Source: Frigoribacterium sp. Leaf186
GTDB lineage: Bacteria > Actinomycetota > Actinomycetes > Actinomycetales > Microbacteriaceae
Assembly (NCBI RefSeq): GCF_001423905.1
Contig: NZ_LMPQ01000010.1
Span: 706,315-770,314 of the forward strand
DNA: 64,000 nt
Direction of reading: 5' to 3'
Both the position numbers and the translations under genes were made by a program. This document shows, piece by piece, positions 1-9,521 of this stretch. The notes below the pieces were generated by a model. It was not told the origin of the DNA, did not search any database, and was given only the letters and a program-made list of their open reading frames with translations. Numbering within the stretch: position 1 is the stretch's first letter; each line of letters opens with the position of its first letter.

Positions 1-50
1 TGAACGCGAGATGTGTCGGTATCGGTCGCCGCGCCTCCTTGTCAAGTTCT

Positions 51-266
51 TTGTGCACAGGCGGATGTCAAATCGGATGTCTCAACCCCCGGTTTAGACA
101 ATCTTTTCCACACAGGTGTGGGAAACGGAAAATGCTGATCAAGGCCAGGTAATTGAACTGAAGTATCTCGTTGTCCACAGCGTGATCCACAGTTCTCCCC
201 AGGGTCGACCGGCGTTGCTCACCGGTTCTCCCCAGAGTTATCCACAGGTGCATTTGCTGTGGAGAA
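51..266. promoter_or_regulatory. DnaA-box cluster upstream of dnaB (oriC-like or DnaA-controlled promoter)
   Basis: At least six 9-mers close to the DnaA box TTRTCCACA lie within 216 bp: TTGTGCACA at 51-59, TTTTCCACA at 104-112, TTTCCCACA on the minus strand at 117-125, TTGTCCACA at 171-179 (the actinobacterial consensus), TTATCCACA at 238-246 (the E. coli consensus) and TTCTCCACA on the minus strand at 258-266. TGATCCACA at 183-191 and two TTCTCCCCAG copies at 193-202 and 226-235 look like degenerate boxes. The stretch 90-170 is visibly AT-richer than its surroundings. The density is what an origin or a DnaA-titrating/regulatory region shows; no dnaA or dnaN gene is visible in the window, so origin function is inference. 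Confidence 0.6.
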
Positions 267-407
267 CTCGGTGTCCATAAGGTGTACCCGCGCTCGTCAG
301 GGGTGGGTCACGGCGGTTCGGCACGGGGATGTCGGGGGTCTGTCGTACAACTGCCTTGAGCGTCTTCGGTGCTGCCCCGCACCCGCCCGATTCTCGCTGG
401 AGGACCC

Positions 408-1796
408 ATGTCGATCGCCCATCTCGGTCTCGCTCCAGACGCGTCGAACGCCCGCGATCGTGACCGTGGTGGCCCCGTCAACATGGACCGCGTGCCGCCG
501 CACGACCTGCTCGCCGAGCAGAGCGCGCTGGGGGGCATGCTGCTCAGCAAGGACGCCGTGGCCGACGTCATCGAGACGGTCCGCGGCATGGACTTCTACG
601 TGCCCAAGCACGAGGTCATCTACGACGCCATCCTGGGGCTGTACTCGCACGGTGAGCCGACCGACGTCATCACGGTCAGCGACGAGCTGATGAAGTCGGC
701 CGACCTGTCGCGTGCCGGGGGAGCGGAGTACCTCCACACGCTGACCGGTGTCGTGCCGACGGCGGCGAACGCGGGGTACTACGCGTCGATCGTCGCCGAG
801 AAGGCGGTGTTGCGTCGTCTGGTCGAGGCCGGCACGCGCATCGTGCAGATGGGTTACGCGAGCGAGGGCGAGGTCGTCGACCTGGTCAACAACGCGCAGG
901 CCGAGGTCTACAACGTGGCCGGTGGGGTCCAGACCGAGGACTACGTGCCGCTGAACGAGGCGGTGACGGTCGCGATCGACGAGATCGAGGCGGCCAAGGG
1001 TCGTGACGGTCAGATGACGGGTGTGCCGACGGGGTTCGCGCAGCTCGACGCCCTGACGAACGGGTTCCACCCGGGTCAGCTGATCATCGTGGCGGCGCGA
1101 CCGGCGCTCGGCAAGTCGACGTTGGCGCTCGACCTGGCGCGTGCGGCGTCGATCAAGCACGGGCAGGCGTCGGTGTTCTTCTCGCTCGAGATGGGGCGCA
1201 GCGAGATCGCGATGCGTCTGATGTCGGCCGAGTCGAGTGTGCCGCTGCAGAACATGCGCAAGGGCACGGTCGACGCGCGTGACTGGACGAACATCGCGCA
1301 GGTGCGGGGGCGCATCAACGACGCTCCGTTGTTCATCGACGACTCGCCCAATATGACGTTGGTCGAGATCCGGGCGAAGTGCCGCCGGCTGAAGCAGCAG
1401 CACAACCTGAAGCTCGTGGTGATCGACTACCTGCAGCTGATGACGTCGGGCAAGCGGGTCGAGAGCCGTCAGCAAGAGGTGTCGGAGTTCTCGCGTGCGC
1501 TGAAGCTGATGGCGAAAGAGCTGCAGGTGCCGGTGATCGCGCTGTCGCAGCTGAACCGTGGTCCCGAGCAGCGTGCCGACAAGAAGCCCGCGATCAGCGA
1601 CCTGCGAGAGTCCGGCTCGCTCGAGCAGGACGCCGACATGGTCATCTTGCTGCACCGCGAGTCCGCCTACGAGAAAGACAACCCCCGCCAGGGCGAGGCC
1701 GACTTCATCGTCGCCAAGCACCGCAACGGCCCGACCGACACCATCACGGTGGCGTTCCACGGCATGTTCTCGCGGTTCGTGGACATGCCCAGCTAG
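408..1796 (+). CDS. dnaB: Replicative DNA helicase DnaB
   Basis: Hexameric 5'-3' helicase that unwinds DNA ahead of the replisome. The 462-residue product has the N-terminal DnaB domain (opening DRVPPHDLLAEQSALGGMLL) and a RecA-like C-terminal domain with the Walker A loop ARPALGKST at about 230-238, the FFSLEMG motif and the IDYLQLM Walker B region. Length fits the family. I chose ATG 408 because a GGAGGA sits at 399-404, although only 3 nt separate it from the ATG; ATG 483 (MDRVPPHD) and GTG 369 are alternatives. No intein is present at the P-loop, a site where actinobacterial DnaB often carries one. Lies immediately downstream of the DnaA-box cluster. Confidence 0.97.
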   Translation: MSIAHLGLAPDASNARDRDRGGPVNMDRVPPHDLLAEQSALGGMLLSKDAVADVIETVRGMDFYVPKHEVIYDAILGLYSHGEPTDVITVSDELMKSADLSRAGGAEYLHTLTGVVPTAANAGYYASIVAEKAVLRRLVEAGTRIVQMGYASEGEVVDLVNNAQAEVYNVAGGVQTEDYVPLNEAVTVAIDEIEAAKGRDGQMTGVPTGFAQLDALTNGFHPGQLIIVAARPALGKSTLALDLARAASIKHGQASVFFSLEMGRSEIAMRLMSAESSVPLQNMRKGTVDARDWTNIAQVRGRINDAPLFIDDSPNMTLVEIRAKCRRLKQQHNLKLVVIDYLQLMTSGKRVESRQQEVSEFSRALKLMAKELQVPVIALSQLNRGPEQRADKKPAISDLRESGSLEQDADMVILLHRESAYEKDNPRQGEADFIVAKHRNGPTDTITVAFHGMFSRFVDMPS

Positions 1797-1867
1797 GCAC
1801 CTGTAGTCGTGTTAGGACCGTGCTCCCTGGCGATGCCTCCGTGGGCTCTGGAAAATGGGCTTACTTT

Positions 1868-2854
1868 CTAGGACTCATCCTGGCGAATCACAAGTGCGTG
1901 ACGAGGTCGGATCTGGCCGGGGACGAGGTTGCCGAGCGTCACGCGGGTCGAGTCCCCAGTGAGGTAGGACGGTAGGGCATCCGCTATCGCCACTGTTTGG
2001 TTGCCGTGCATAACTACCCGTGCCGCAGCTTCTACCTGATCCATCTGTGCAGTGTCGATGCCATCACCCGGGGTGACTTGGGGCGGGCCGCCGCTGGGTT
2101 GGACACCGCTTAAGCCGGATTTGCCAGGCGATGGCGGATACCCGAGTGGAGTCCCGGCAGCGGGAGGCGCTAGGCGGAAAAGCGCCGACCATGGAACCAT
2201 CGACGGGGTGAAGAGGTTTGCCTCGCGAGGATGTCGAGATTTCTGCCCTCGAAGCTCTACGAGCTGATAGGTACTCAGTGCGGCACAGCCGAACAGCCCA
2301 GCTTGTAGCGGGGGCACCGACAGGGGAGTACTGCCGAGTTGAGGTTGGCCGCCGTTGGCCCAGCCGTTGTAGAAGAGGTGGACGGGGTTGCTGCCGACCG
2401 ACTCCGCATGGCGAATCAGCGTCTCGTACTGGAAGCGGTCACGAGGGTTGGTTCGGCCTTCTGGCTTAGCCGGGTCCGTCAGGCCGCCCTTGTGTGATAG
2501 CTCGAGGTAGGACTCAGGTGGAGGCGTGGGATTTATGCGCTTGGCCTGCATTGAGTAGCCGAGCCAGCCATGGTCGGCCAGCTCTATCCAGATCTCGAAG
2601 TCCAGTCCACGCTCGTTCTCCTTATTAGGGTCGAGCTGGTCAAACCTGAGTGGGATGCTCGGATGGGCGGTGGCGAAGTCACGGAGCTTGCTGACATTCA
2701 GCTCGGTAATGGTTACCTCACCGAAGCGACCGCCACGGCCGTCTTCGCGGACGACACGATCCCAGGTCTCACAGGCGATCTCGTCCATGCGGTCTGCGAG
2801 CGAGGTGAGATCTGCCATCTGACGATATTGCCAGGCGAGCGAGCGGTATGGCAT
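1868..2854 (-). CDS. DUF6615-like protein, possible restriction-endonuclease-fold protein
   Basis: 328-residue protein of unproven function. Its N-terminal half (ADLTSLADRMDEIACETWD, then an acidic ITELN segment) and the later DFEIWIELADHGWLGYSMQAK segment at about 85-105 resemble the DUF6615 family. The spacing E...D-x-ExW...QAK recalls the PD-(D/E)XK nuclease core, but I infer this from motif shape only. The C-terminal third is Pro/Gly-rich. An internal ATG at 2818 (MADLTSLADR) is an equally likely start; neither has a good Shine-Dalgarno. It is divergent from the type I restriction operon and has the same lower GC, so it probably belongs to the same acquired island. Confidence 0.6.
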   Translation of the reverse strand: MPYRSLAWQYRQMADLTSLADRMDEIACETWDRVVREDGRGGRFGEVTITELNVSKLRDFATAHPSIPLRFDQLDPNKENERGLDFEIWIELADHGWLGYSMQAKRINPTPPPESYLELSHKGGLTDPAKPEGRTNPRDRFQYETLIRHAESVGSNPVHLFYNGWANGGQPQLGSTPLSVPPLQAGLFGCAALSTYQLVELRGQKSRHPREANLFTPSMVPWSALFRLAPPAAGTPLGYPPSPGKSGLSGVQPSGGPPQVTPGDGIDTAQMDQVEAAARVVMHGNQTVAIADALPSYLTGDSTRVTLGNLVPGQIRPRHALVIRQDES

Positions 2855-3229
2855 CTAGTTGTCGCGTCAGTCGTCAGGGCTGTCCCGCTCCCGACACGTT
2901 CCCCTTCGGGTCGGCATTCGGGTTGGGGCATCCTCAGCCGTCCCTTCGGTCCGTCGCCGACACAAGTCGGGTGTGCGGCAGCCTCGTGGCTATTGCCCAA
3001 GGCGGCTGCTTGGGATTCCGATGGGATTCTTGTTTCTCGGTTCGACTACGAGTTCAACACCGGCTGGTGTCACGTCTACGAGTCCAAGCTATCCCAAAGG
3101 GTGCGGGAGGATACATGCCGGCGAATAGGGCGTCGGCAACTCATGCGTTTCGGCTCTTGTGGACCAGGATGGGAGGGTTCGCGGCGCTAGCGCCGCATCC
3201 TTGTCGCCTTAGAGCAGGAGTGCCCACCT
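2855..3229. other. Intergenic region between DUF6615-like gene and hsdM
   Basis: About 375 nt between two divergent genes. Open frames here have no recognisable domains and no good ribosome binding sites, so I do not call a gene. It must hold the promoters of both flanking genes; a perfect palindrome at 3181-3196 is the only distinct structure. Confidence 0.5.
3181..3196. promoter_or_regulatory. 16-bp perfect palindrome upstream of hsdM
   Basis: GCGGCGCTAGCGCCGC reads the same on both strands and lies 34 nt before the hsdM start, close to where a promoter-proximal operator would sit. Could bind a dimeric regulator; no controller gene is seen nearby. Confidence 0.35.
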
Positions 3230-5179
3230 TTGGTGAATCACGTCGCCTTCATCTGGAACATCGCTGAGTCCCTCCGTGGCCCGTTCAAGCCCTCCGAATA
3301 CGGGTCGGTCGTTCTGCCGTTCACGGTGCTTCGCCGGCTAGACGCTGTACTGGCTGACACGAAGCCTGTTGTGCTCGAGACCGCGGGGATGGTCGCATCG
3401 TTTCCCGACCTGCTGCAGGTGGCGAAGCTCACCGAAGCGTCGGGGCACGAGTTCTACAACACCTCTCCGTTCGACCTCGGCAAGCTCGTCGCTGATCCGC
3501 AGGACCTCCGCGCGAACTTGTCGTCTTACCTGGCCGGGTTCTCGGCAAACGTACGGGACATCTTCGACCGGTTCGAGTTCGACAAGGCGCTGAACAAGCT
3601 CGCCGAGAAGAATAGGTTGTTCGCGGTCGCGGAAAAGTTCGCGCAGGCCGACTTCCACCCCCGCACAGTCAGCAACATCCAGATGGGACTCGTGTTCGAG
3701 GAACTCATCCGGTTCGCGAACGAGAAATCCAATGAGACTGCAGGCGATCACTACACGCCCCGCGAGGTGATCGCGCTGATGGTGCAGCTGCTGTTCGCCC
3801 TCGACGATGACGCCCTCTCGAAGTGTGGAGTGGTCCGGTCCATCTATGACCCAACCGCCGGGACCGGCGGGATGCTCTCCGTCGTGGACGAGTACCTCCG
3901 CAGAATGAACCCAGGCATCCAGCTCAGCCTGTACGGGCAGGACTACAACGACGCTTCGTACGCGATCTGCAAGGCCGACATGGTTATCAAAGGCCAGGAC
4001 GTAGATAACATCGCTCTCGGGGACACCTTGACCGAGGACGCCTTCGACGGCAAGAAGTTCGACTACGGCCTGTCGAACCCGCCGTTCGGTGTTGACTGGA
4101 AAGACCAGCGAGGATACGTCGAGGACGAGCACACCAAGCTCGGCTTCAACGGACGCTTTGGCCCCGGTACTCCCGCTGTCAGCGACGGGGCCATGCTGTT
4201 CCTGCTGCACCTGGTTTCAAAGATGCGCAAGCCCGAAGACGGCGGCTCCCGCATGGCGATTGTCCTCAACGGATCGCCGCTCTTTTCCGGTGGAGCTGGC
4301 AGTGGCGAGTCGAGCATCCGCAAGTGGCTGCTCGACAACGACCTCATCGAAGCGATCATCGGAATGCCGAAGGACATGTTCTACAACACCGGCATCTCCA
4401 CCTACATTTGGATCCTCACCAACCGCAAGGACGGCGACCGTAAGGGCCAGGTGCAGCTCATCGACGGCCGCGAGATGTTTACCAAGCTCCGCAAAGGCCT
4501 CGGCTCCAAGCGCAACGAGCTCTCGCCGCAAAATATCGAGACGATCGTTGGCCTCTACGCCGGATTCGAGGATGGGGAGCACTCAAAGATTTTCCGCAAT
4601 GAGGACTTCCTGTACCGCACCATCACCGTCGAGCGACCCCTCAGACTCAACTGGCACGCCACCCGTGAACGCATCGACACTGTCCTCGAAGCCAAGGCCA
4701 TCCAGAAACTGAACGAGGCGGATGCCGCAGCATTGCGTGCCACGCTCGACCGGCTCGGCACCGTCACGGTGTGGAGTAACCGCACGGCATTCCACAAGGC
4801 GCTGAAGGACGCCGCGAACGCCGAAGGCTTCACCCTCTCCGTAGCGTTGCTCAAGACCGTGACCACCGAGCTTGGCGAACAGGACGGCACCGCCGACACC
4901 TGCGCCGACAGCAAGGGCAACCCTGAACCGGACGCCTCCCTTCGCGACACCGAGAACGTGCCATGGGACGAAGACGTCGACTCCTACGTCGCCCGCGAAG
5001 TCCTCCCCTACGGCCCGGACGCGTGGGTCGACAAATCCAAAACCAAGGAAGGCGCGGAGATTCCTTTCACTCGCCACTTCTACCAATACGTCACGCCGCG
5101 ACCGCTAGAGGAGATCGACCGCGACCTCGACACCGTCATGGACCAACTTCGCGCAATGCTCGCCGAGGTCGAACGGTGA
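3230..5179 (+). CDS. hsdM: Type I restriction-modification system, N6-adenine methyltransferase subunit HsdM
   Basis: Methylates adenine in the site recognised by HsdS and is part of both the modification and restriction complexes. The 649-residue product opens with the HsdM N-terminal helical domain (HVAFIWNIAESLRG, KPSEYGSVVLPFTVLRRLD), then has the SAM-binding motif DPTAGTGG at 207-214 and the catalytic NPPF at 283-286. The long tail after about residue 480 is typical of the larger HsdM group. TTG 3230 has an AGGAG at 3216-3220 with 9-nt spacing; GTG 3233 is the next choice. The stop overlaps the GTG of hsdS by 4 nt, so translation is probably coupled. GC is clearly lower than in the flanking chromosome. 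Confidence 0.95.
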   Translation: MVNHVAFIWNIAESLRGPFKPSEYGSVVLPFTVLRRLDAVLADTKPVVLETAGMVASFPDLLQVAKLTEASGHEFYNTSPFDLGKLVADPQDLRANLSSYLAGFSANVRDIFDRFEFDKALNKLAEKNRLFAVAEKFAQADFHPRTVSNIQMGLVFEELIRFANEKSNETAGDHYTPREVIALMVQLLFALDDDALSKCGVVRSIYDPTAGTGGMLSVVDEYLRRMNPGIQLSLYGQDYNDASYAICKADMVIKGQDVDNIALGDTLTEDAFDGKKFDYGLSNPPFGVDWKDQRGYVEDEHTKLGFNGRFGPGTPAVSDGAMLFLLHLVSKMRKPEDGGSRMAIVLNGSPLFSGGAGSGESSIRKWLLDNDLIEAIIGMPKDMFYNTGISTYIWILTNRKDGDRKGQVQLIDGREMFTKLRKGLGSKRNELSPQNIETIVGLYAGFEDGEHSKIFRNEDFLYRTITVERPLRLNWHATRERIDTVLEAKAIQKLNEADAAALRATLDRLGTVTVWSNRTAFHKALKDAANAEGFTLSVALLKTVTTELGEQDGTADTCADSKGNPEPDASLRDTENVPWDEDVDSYVAREVLPYGPDAWVDKSKTKEGAEIPFTRHFYQYVTPRPLEEIDRDLDTVMDQLRAMLAEVER

Positions 5180-6414
5180 GCACGGGTGACCGAGTGCAAC
5201 TCAAACGAGTCGCGACCTGCACCCTCGGCAAGATGGTCCAGTCGTCACCGACGGACGGCTCCACTCAGGCGCCGTACCTCCGGGCTGCGCACGTGCAACC
5301 GAACGGACGCCTGATCGAATTACCTGATCAGCAGATGTGGTTCACGAACGCCGAGCTTCGAACGCTGACGCTGCGCAGGGATGACGTGGTAATTGTCGAA
5401 GGGGGAGCTGGCTACGGTCGCTCTGCTGTTCTCCGGAAAGACCTCTATGACTGGGGTTTCCAGAACTCGATCGTCCGAGTTCGACCAGTTCGGACGCGCT
5501 CGGACGGACGCTTTCTCGACTATGCCATACAAGCCGCTCTGCGGTCGGGCGAGATCGATTCGCTCGTCAATACCGCGACGATCCCCCACTTCACAGCCGA
5601 AAAGGTTGCGCGACTGCCGATTGTCGCGCCGCAACTTGAACACCAGCAGTTGATTGCGGACTATCTGGATCGGGAGACGGCACAGATCGACGCGTTCATC
5701 GCGAAGAACGAGAAAATCATTGCCCTCCTCACAGAACGCCGCGCTGCGGAGATAGAGCTTGCGGTGGCACCACGAGAGTTGCCGGCGACCTGGGATTCGG
5801 TCCAAATCCGTCGGCTCGGTCCAAAGAGTCAGTCTGGCGTCAGCGTCAACGGGTTCTCGGTCCCCGCGGAGGGCGACGAAATTGGAGTCCTCAAGACCGG
5901 GGCGGTCTCCAAGGGCTTCTTTGACCCGGCTGAGAACAAGCGGGTCGTTGCGGACGACCTGGGTCGCGTGGCGTCCCCTGTTCGCGGTGGGTCGCTAATC
6001 GTGAATCGCGCGAACACGCCTGAGCTCGTAGGTAGCGCCGGTCTCGTCGTCGAGAGCCACCCCACGTTGTACCTTTCAGACAAGCTGTGGCAGCTTACGT
6101 TCGAGTCGGCCAACGCCGCCTACATGCACTACTGGACAAGAACAGACGCATATCGTTCGCAACTCCGAGGGTTGAGCGTCGGGGCGAGCTTGAGCATGCA
6201 GAATCTCAGCTATGGAGACTTTTTGACGGTGAGGATCTCGGTTCCTCCGATGCACGAGCAGGGTGAAGTTGTTGCGCGCCTGGACCAGGCCATCGGGGAA
6301 ATTGATCGCGCCATAGACGCTGCGCGACGAGGTCGCGACCTGGCACGCGAGCGCCGGGTTGCGCTCATCGGGGCCGCGGTAACAGGGAAGATCGACGTAG
6401 GGGTGAAGTTGTGA
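5176..6414 (+). CDS. hsdS: Type I restriction-modification system, specificity subunit HsdS
   Basis: Recognises the bipartite DNA target for the HsdM and HsdR partners. The 412-residue product has two target-recognition domains, each ended by a conserved helical spacer: the central one near 150-195 (QLEHQQLIADYLDRETAQI) and the C-terminal one near 356-410 (PPMHEQGEVVARLDQAIGEI). I start at GTG 5176 because it overlaps the hsdM TGA as GTGA; an upstream extension of the frame runs back inside hsdM and reads as a shadow. The stop overlaps the hsdR GTG in the same way. The two target-recognition domains are unlike each other, as expected for an asymmetric site. Confidence 0.95.
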   Translation: MSTGDRVQLKRVATCTLGKMVQSSPTDGSTQAPYLRAAHVQPNGRLIELPDQQMWFTNAELRTLTLRRDDVVIVEGGAGYGRSAVLRKDLYDWGFQNSIVRVRPVRTRSDGRFLDYAIQAALRSGEIDSLVNTATIPHFTAEKVARLPIVAPQLEHQQLIADYLDRETAQIDAFIAKNEKIIALLTERRAAEIELAVAPRELPATWDSVQIRRLGPKSQSGVSVNGFSVPAEGDEIGVLKTGAVSKGFFDPAENKRVVADDLGRVASPVRGGSLIVNRANTPELVGSAGLVVESHPTLYLSDKLWQLTFESANAAYMHYWTRTDAYRSQLRGLSVGASLSMQNLSYGDFLTVRISVPPMHEQGEVVARLDQAIGEIDRAIDAARRGRDLARERRVALIGAAVTGKIDVGVKL

Positions 6415-9400
6415 GTGGCGTTGCAGGAGCACATTTGGAGTCGGTGCTGGAGGAGGAGATCGCCGAGCATCTTGCGTCGAATGGTTGGCTGTACTCGCCA
6501 ACCGGCGCGGGGTACGACCGGGACCTTGCCCTCTTTCCCGAGGATGTCCTCGGTTGGCTGGAGGCGTCGCAGGCAACCGAGTTCGCGAAGGTCGTTCGCC
6601 CGCAAGACACCGATGATCAGCGGGAGGCCGCTCGTCGAAGCATCTTGGACCGTCTTGCCAAGTCCCTGGAACTCGACCCGTTGAAGAACGGCGGGACTAT
6701 CCGGATTCTGCACGAGGGCTTCTCGATAGTGCCGCTGCACGGGGGTGCGGTGAAGTTCCGGTTGGCGCAGTTCCGCCCGTTGACCACGCAGAACCCGGAA
6801 ACGATCGACGCGTACGCCAAGATGCGGGTGCGGGTGGTCCGTCAGGTGCACTACTCGGTGAAGCAGCCGAACAAGGCGTTGGATCTGGTGCTGTTCGTGA
6901 ACGGTATTCCGGTCGCGACTGTTGAGTTGAAGACTGACTTCACGCAGCCGATCGGGAACGCGGTTGATCAGTACAGGTTCGACCGTTCGTCGGCGGGTGA
7001 GCGATTGTTCGGGTTCGCGAAGCGATCGCTGGTGCACTTTGTCGTGTCAAACTCCGAGGTGCGGATGACGACCAAACTTGCCGGACTCGCGACCCGGTTC
7101 TTGCCGTTTAACAAGGGTGCGGATGAGGGGGCAGGAAACCCGGCGAACCCGGATGGGTCTGCCTCCGCGTACTTCTGGGAGGAGATCCTCCAGCGCGACA
7201 CTTGGCTGCAGCTGTTGGGGTCGTTCGTGCACCTGCAGGTCGAGGTTGGCGTCGATCTGGACACCGGCAAGAAGACAAGAACGCAGAAGGTGCTGTTCCC
7301 CCGCTATCACCAGTGGAGGGCCGTGACCCGGCTCGTTGAGGCGGCCCGGGCTGAGGGGGCCGGGAACCGCTACCTGGTGCAGCATTCGGCGGGATCGGGG
7401 AAGACGAACTCGATTTCGTGGCTCGCCCACCGCCTCTCCCAACTGCACGATGACGAGAATCAGCGGTTGTTCGACACTGTGGTCGTCGTCACGGACCGCA
7501 CGGTGCTGGACAAGCAGCTGCAGGATGCGATCGGACAGTTCGAGAAGCAGGCTGGCGTGGTGCAGTCGATCACGAAGGATGCGGGCGAGTCGAAGTCGAA
7601 GCAACTTGCCGCGGCACTCACCGGCGGCAAGAACATCGTGATCGTGACGATCCAGTCGTTCGAGGCGCTGATCACCGCAATCCAGACCCTGCCCGAACTG
7701 GCTGGCCGACGGTTCGCGGTGATCGCAGACGAGGCGCACTCGTCCCAGACCGGGTCGACGGCCGGAGCGGTGGCGAAGGTGCTGTCTCCGGACGAGCTGG
7801 CCGCCGTCGCTCAGGGTGCGCCGATCGATTCAGACGCATACCTGCGGTGGGCGATGACGGTCACCGCGTCCGCACCGAACATCTCCTACTTCGCGTTCAC
7901 CGCCACCCCGAAGGCGAAGACCCTGGAGCTGTTCGGGCGAGTACAGGAGGGCGCGGGGCCGGATGCGATGCCGGAGCCATTCGACCTGTACTCGATGCAG
8001 CAGGCGATTGAGGAGGGCTTCATCCTTGACGTGTTGCAGAACTACACCCCGTACAAGGTGGCGTGGAAGCTGCAACACCCGGATGGTGATTACGACGGCG
8101 CCGGGGAGGTCGACGAGTCAACCGCGGTGAAGGCGCTCGTCCGGTACGTGCGGTTGCACCCGACCAACATCAGTCAGAAGGCGAAGATCGTCGTCGACCA
8201 CTTCCGGACCTTCGTGCAGCCGCTGCTGGACGGCAAGGCGAAGGCGATGGTCGTCACCGGTTCGCGCGTTGAGGCCGTCCGGTGGAAGAAGTACCTCGAC
8301 GCCTACATCCTCGATGCCGGCGTGATGGGTGTTCGGTCGCTCGTCGCGTTCTCGGGCACGGTTGAAGACCCGATGGATGTCGGCGAGGGACTGTCGGAGC
8401 ACACTCAGAACCCAGGCGTCCAGTCAGACCTCGCGGAGGCGTTCAAACCAGCCACCTACAGCGTCATGATCGTGGCGGAGAAATTTCAGACAGGGTTCGA
8501 CCAACCACGCCTTGTCGCGATGTATGTCGACAAAAAACTTGGCGGCGTACAGGCAGTACAGACTCTGTCCCGGCTGAATCGCACCCACCCCGGCAAGGAC
8601 AAGACGTTCGTTTTTGACTTCGTCAACGACCCTCAAGAGGTGCTGAAAGCGTTCCTGCCTTACTACCGGAAGGCGACTCTCACGACGACGACCGACCCGA
8701 ACCTTGTTTACGACCTCGTGGCAAAGCTCGATTCCTCCGGGATGTACGACATGATCGAGGTCGAGCAAGCATTCGATGCCGCACTCATCGGCGGGCTGAA
8801 CGTGAACTCGAAGGTATCGGCCGCGACCGCACCAGCAGTTGACCGGTTCCAAAAGCGATGGGTCGCGGCGGTGCTGGATGACGACAAGGCCGAGCAGGAC
8901 GAACTTCGACTCTTCAAAGCGGACGTAGAAAACTTCGTGAAGTTCTACGACTTCATCTCCCAAGCCCGCAACCTCGAGGACACCGACCTGCCCCGCCGGC
9001 ACTACTTCTTCCGCCGCATCCTTCCGCAACTCTCGACCGCAACGATCCTCGAACGGATCGACATCTCGGACGTGTCTCTCGTGGGCTACAACATCAGCGC
9101 CGGTGAAGCAGTGAAGCTGCACCTCGAGCAGGGCGCCGGACTGGACCCGATCATTGCCATTGGGTCAGGCGCGATCCACGAGAAGCACCGCAGCGCGCTC
9201 GAGGAGATCATCCTAAAAATCAACGAACGTCTCGGGGATAAGTACGGCGTCGGCGTGATCGACCTCCAGATGAACCACATCATCGGCAAGCTCGCCCTCG
9301 ATGAGGACCTCAAGGGGCAGGCTTCAGTCAATACTGAGCAGCAGTTCGCGGAATCCCCGGCCCTGCCGAAGGCGTTCACGAAGGCGCTGCTCGGGGTCCG

Positions 9401-9521
9401 AGACGAGACCCCGGCTTTTATCGACGATCTCTTCACCGACAACGGTCTGTTTGAGGAGATCGGCAAAGCGCTGCCTGCAATGCTCTACGAGTATTTGAAG
9501 GGCCAGACCAATGCCGAATGA
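6411..9521 (+). CDS. hsdR: Type I restriction-modification system, restriction subunit HsdR
   Basis: ATP-dependent translocase and nuclease of the type I complex; it cuts unmodified DNA far from the recognition site. 1036 residues. The N-terminal PD-(D/E)XK nuclease shows D158, then the ELK triad at 172-174 (VATVELKTDF). The SF2 motor follows with Walker A SAGSGKT at 326-332, DEAH at 440-443 and motif III TATPKAK. GTG 6411 overlaps the hsdS stop. The order M-S-R in one coupled transcript is complete, with no frameshift seen, so the system looks functional. The next gene starts 11 nt before the hsdR stop and so belongs to the same operon. Confidence 0.95.
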   Translation: MSGVAGAHLESVLEEEIAEHLASNGWLYSPTGAGYDRDLALFPEDVLGWLEASQATEFAKVVRPQDTDDQREAARRSILDRLAKSLELDPLKNGGTIRILHEGFSIVPLHGGAVKFRLAQFRPLTTQNPETIDAYAKMRVRVVRQVHYSVKQPNKALDLVLFVNGIPVATVELKTDFTQPIGNAVDQYRFDRSSAGERLFGFAKRSLVHFVVSNSEVRMTTKLAGLATRFLPFNKGADEGAGNPANPDGSASAYFWEEILQRDTWLQLLGSFVHLQVEVGVDLDTGKKTRTQKVLFPRYHQWRAVTRLVEAARAEGAGNRYLVQHSAGSGKTNSISWLAHRLSQLHDDENQRLFDTVVVVTDRTVLDKQLQDAIGQFEKQAGVVQSITKDAGESKSKQLAAALTGGKNIVIVTIQSFEALITAIQTLPELAGRRFAVIADEAHSSQTGSTAGAVAKVLSPDELAAVAQGAPIDSDAYLRWAMTVTASAPNISYFAFTATPKAKTLELFGRVQEGAGPDAMPEPFDLYSMQQAIEEGFILDVLQNYTPYKVAWKLQHPDGDYDGAGEVDESTAVKALVRYVRLHPTNISQKAKIVVDHFRTFVQPLLDGKAKAMVVTGSRVEAVRWKKYLDAYILDAGVMGVRSLVAFSGTVEDPMDVGEGLSEHTQNPGVQSDLAEAFKPATYSVMIVAEKFQTGFDQPRLVAMYVDKKLGGVQAVQTLSRLNRTHPGKDKTFVFDFVNDPQEVLKAFLPYYRKATLTTTTDPNLVYDLVAKLDSSGMYDMIEVEQAFDAALIGGLNVNSKVSAATAPAVDRFQKRWVAAVLDDDKAEQDELRLFKADVENFVKFYDFISQARNLEDTDLPRRHYFFRRILPQLSTATILERIDISDVSLVGYNISAGEAVKLHLEQGAGLDPIIAIGSGAIHEKHRSALEEIILKINERLGDKYGVGVIDLQMNHIIGKLALDEDLKGQASVNTEQQFAESPALPKAFTKALLGVRDETPAFIDDLFTDNGLFEEIGKALPAMLYEYLKGQTNAE

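Noticed and set aside
1086..1120. Possible intein in the DnaB P-loop
   Set aside because: The Walker A region ARPALGKST is continuous and the protein has normal length.
297..1760. 487-codon open frame antisense to dnaB
   Set aside because: Arg/His-rich composition typical of the complement of a high-GC gene; dnaB itself is unmistakable.
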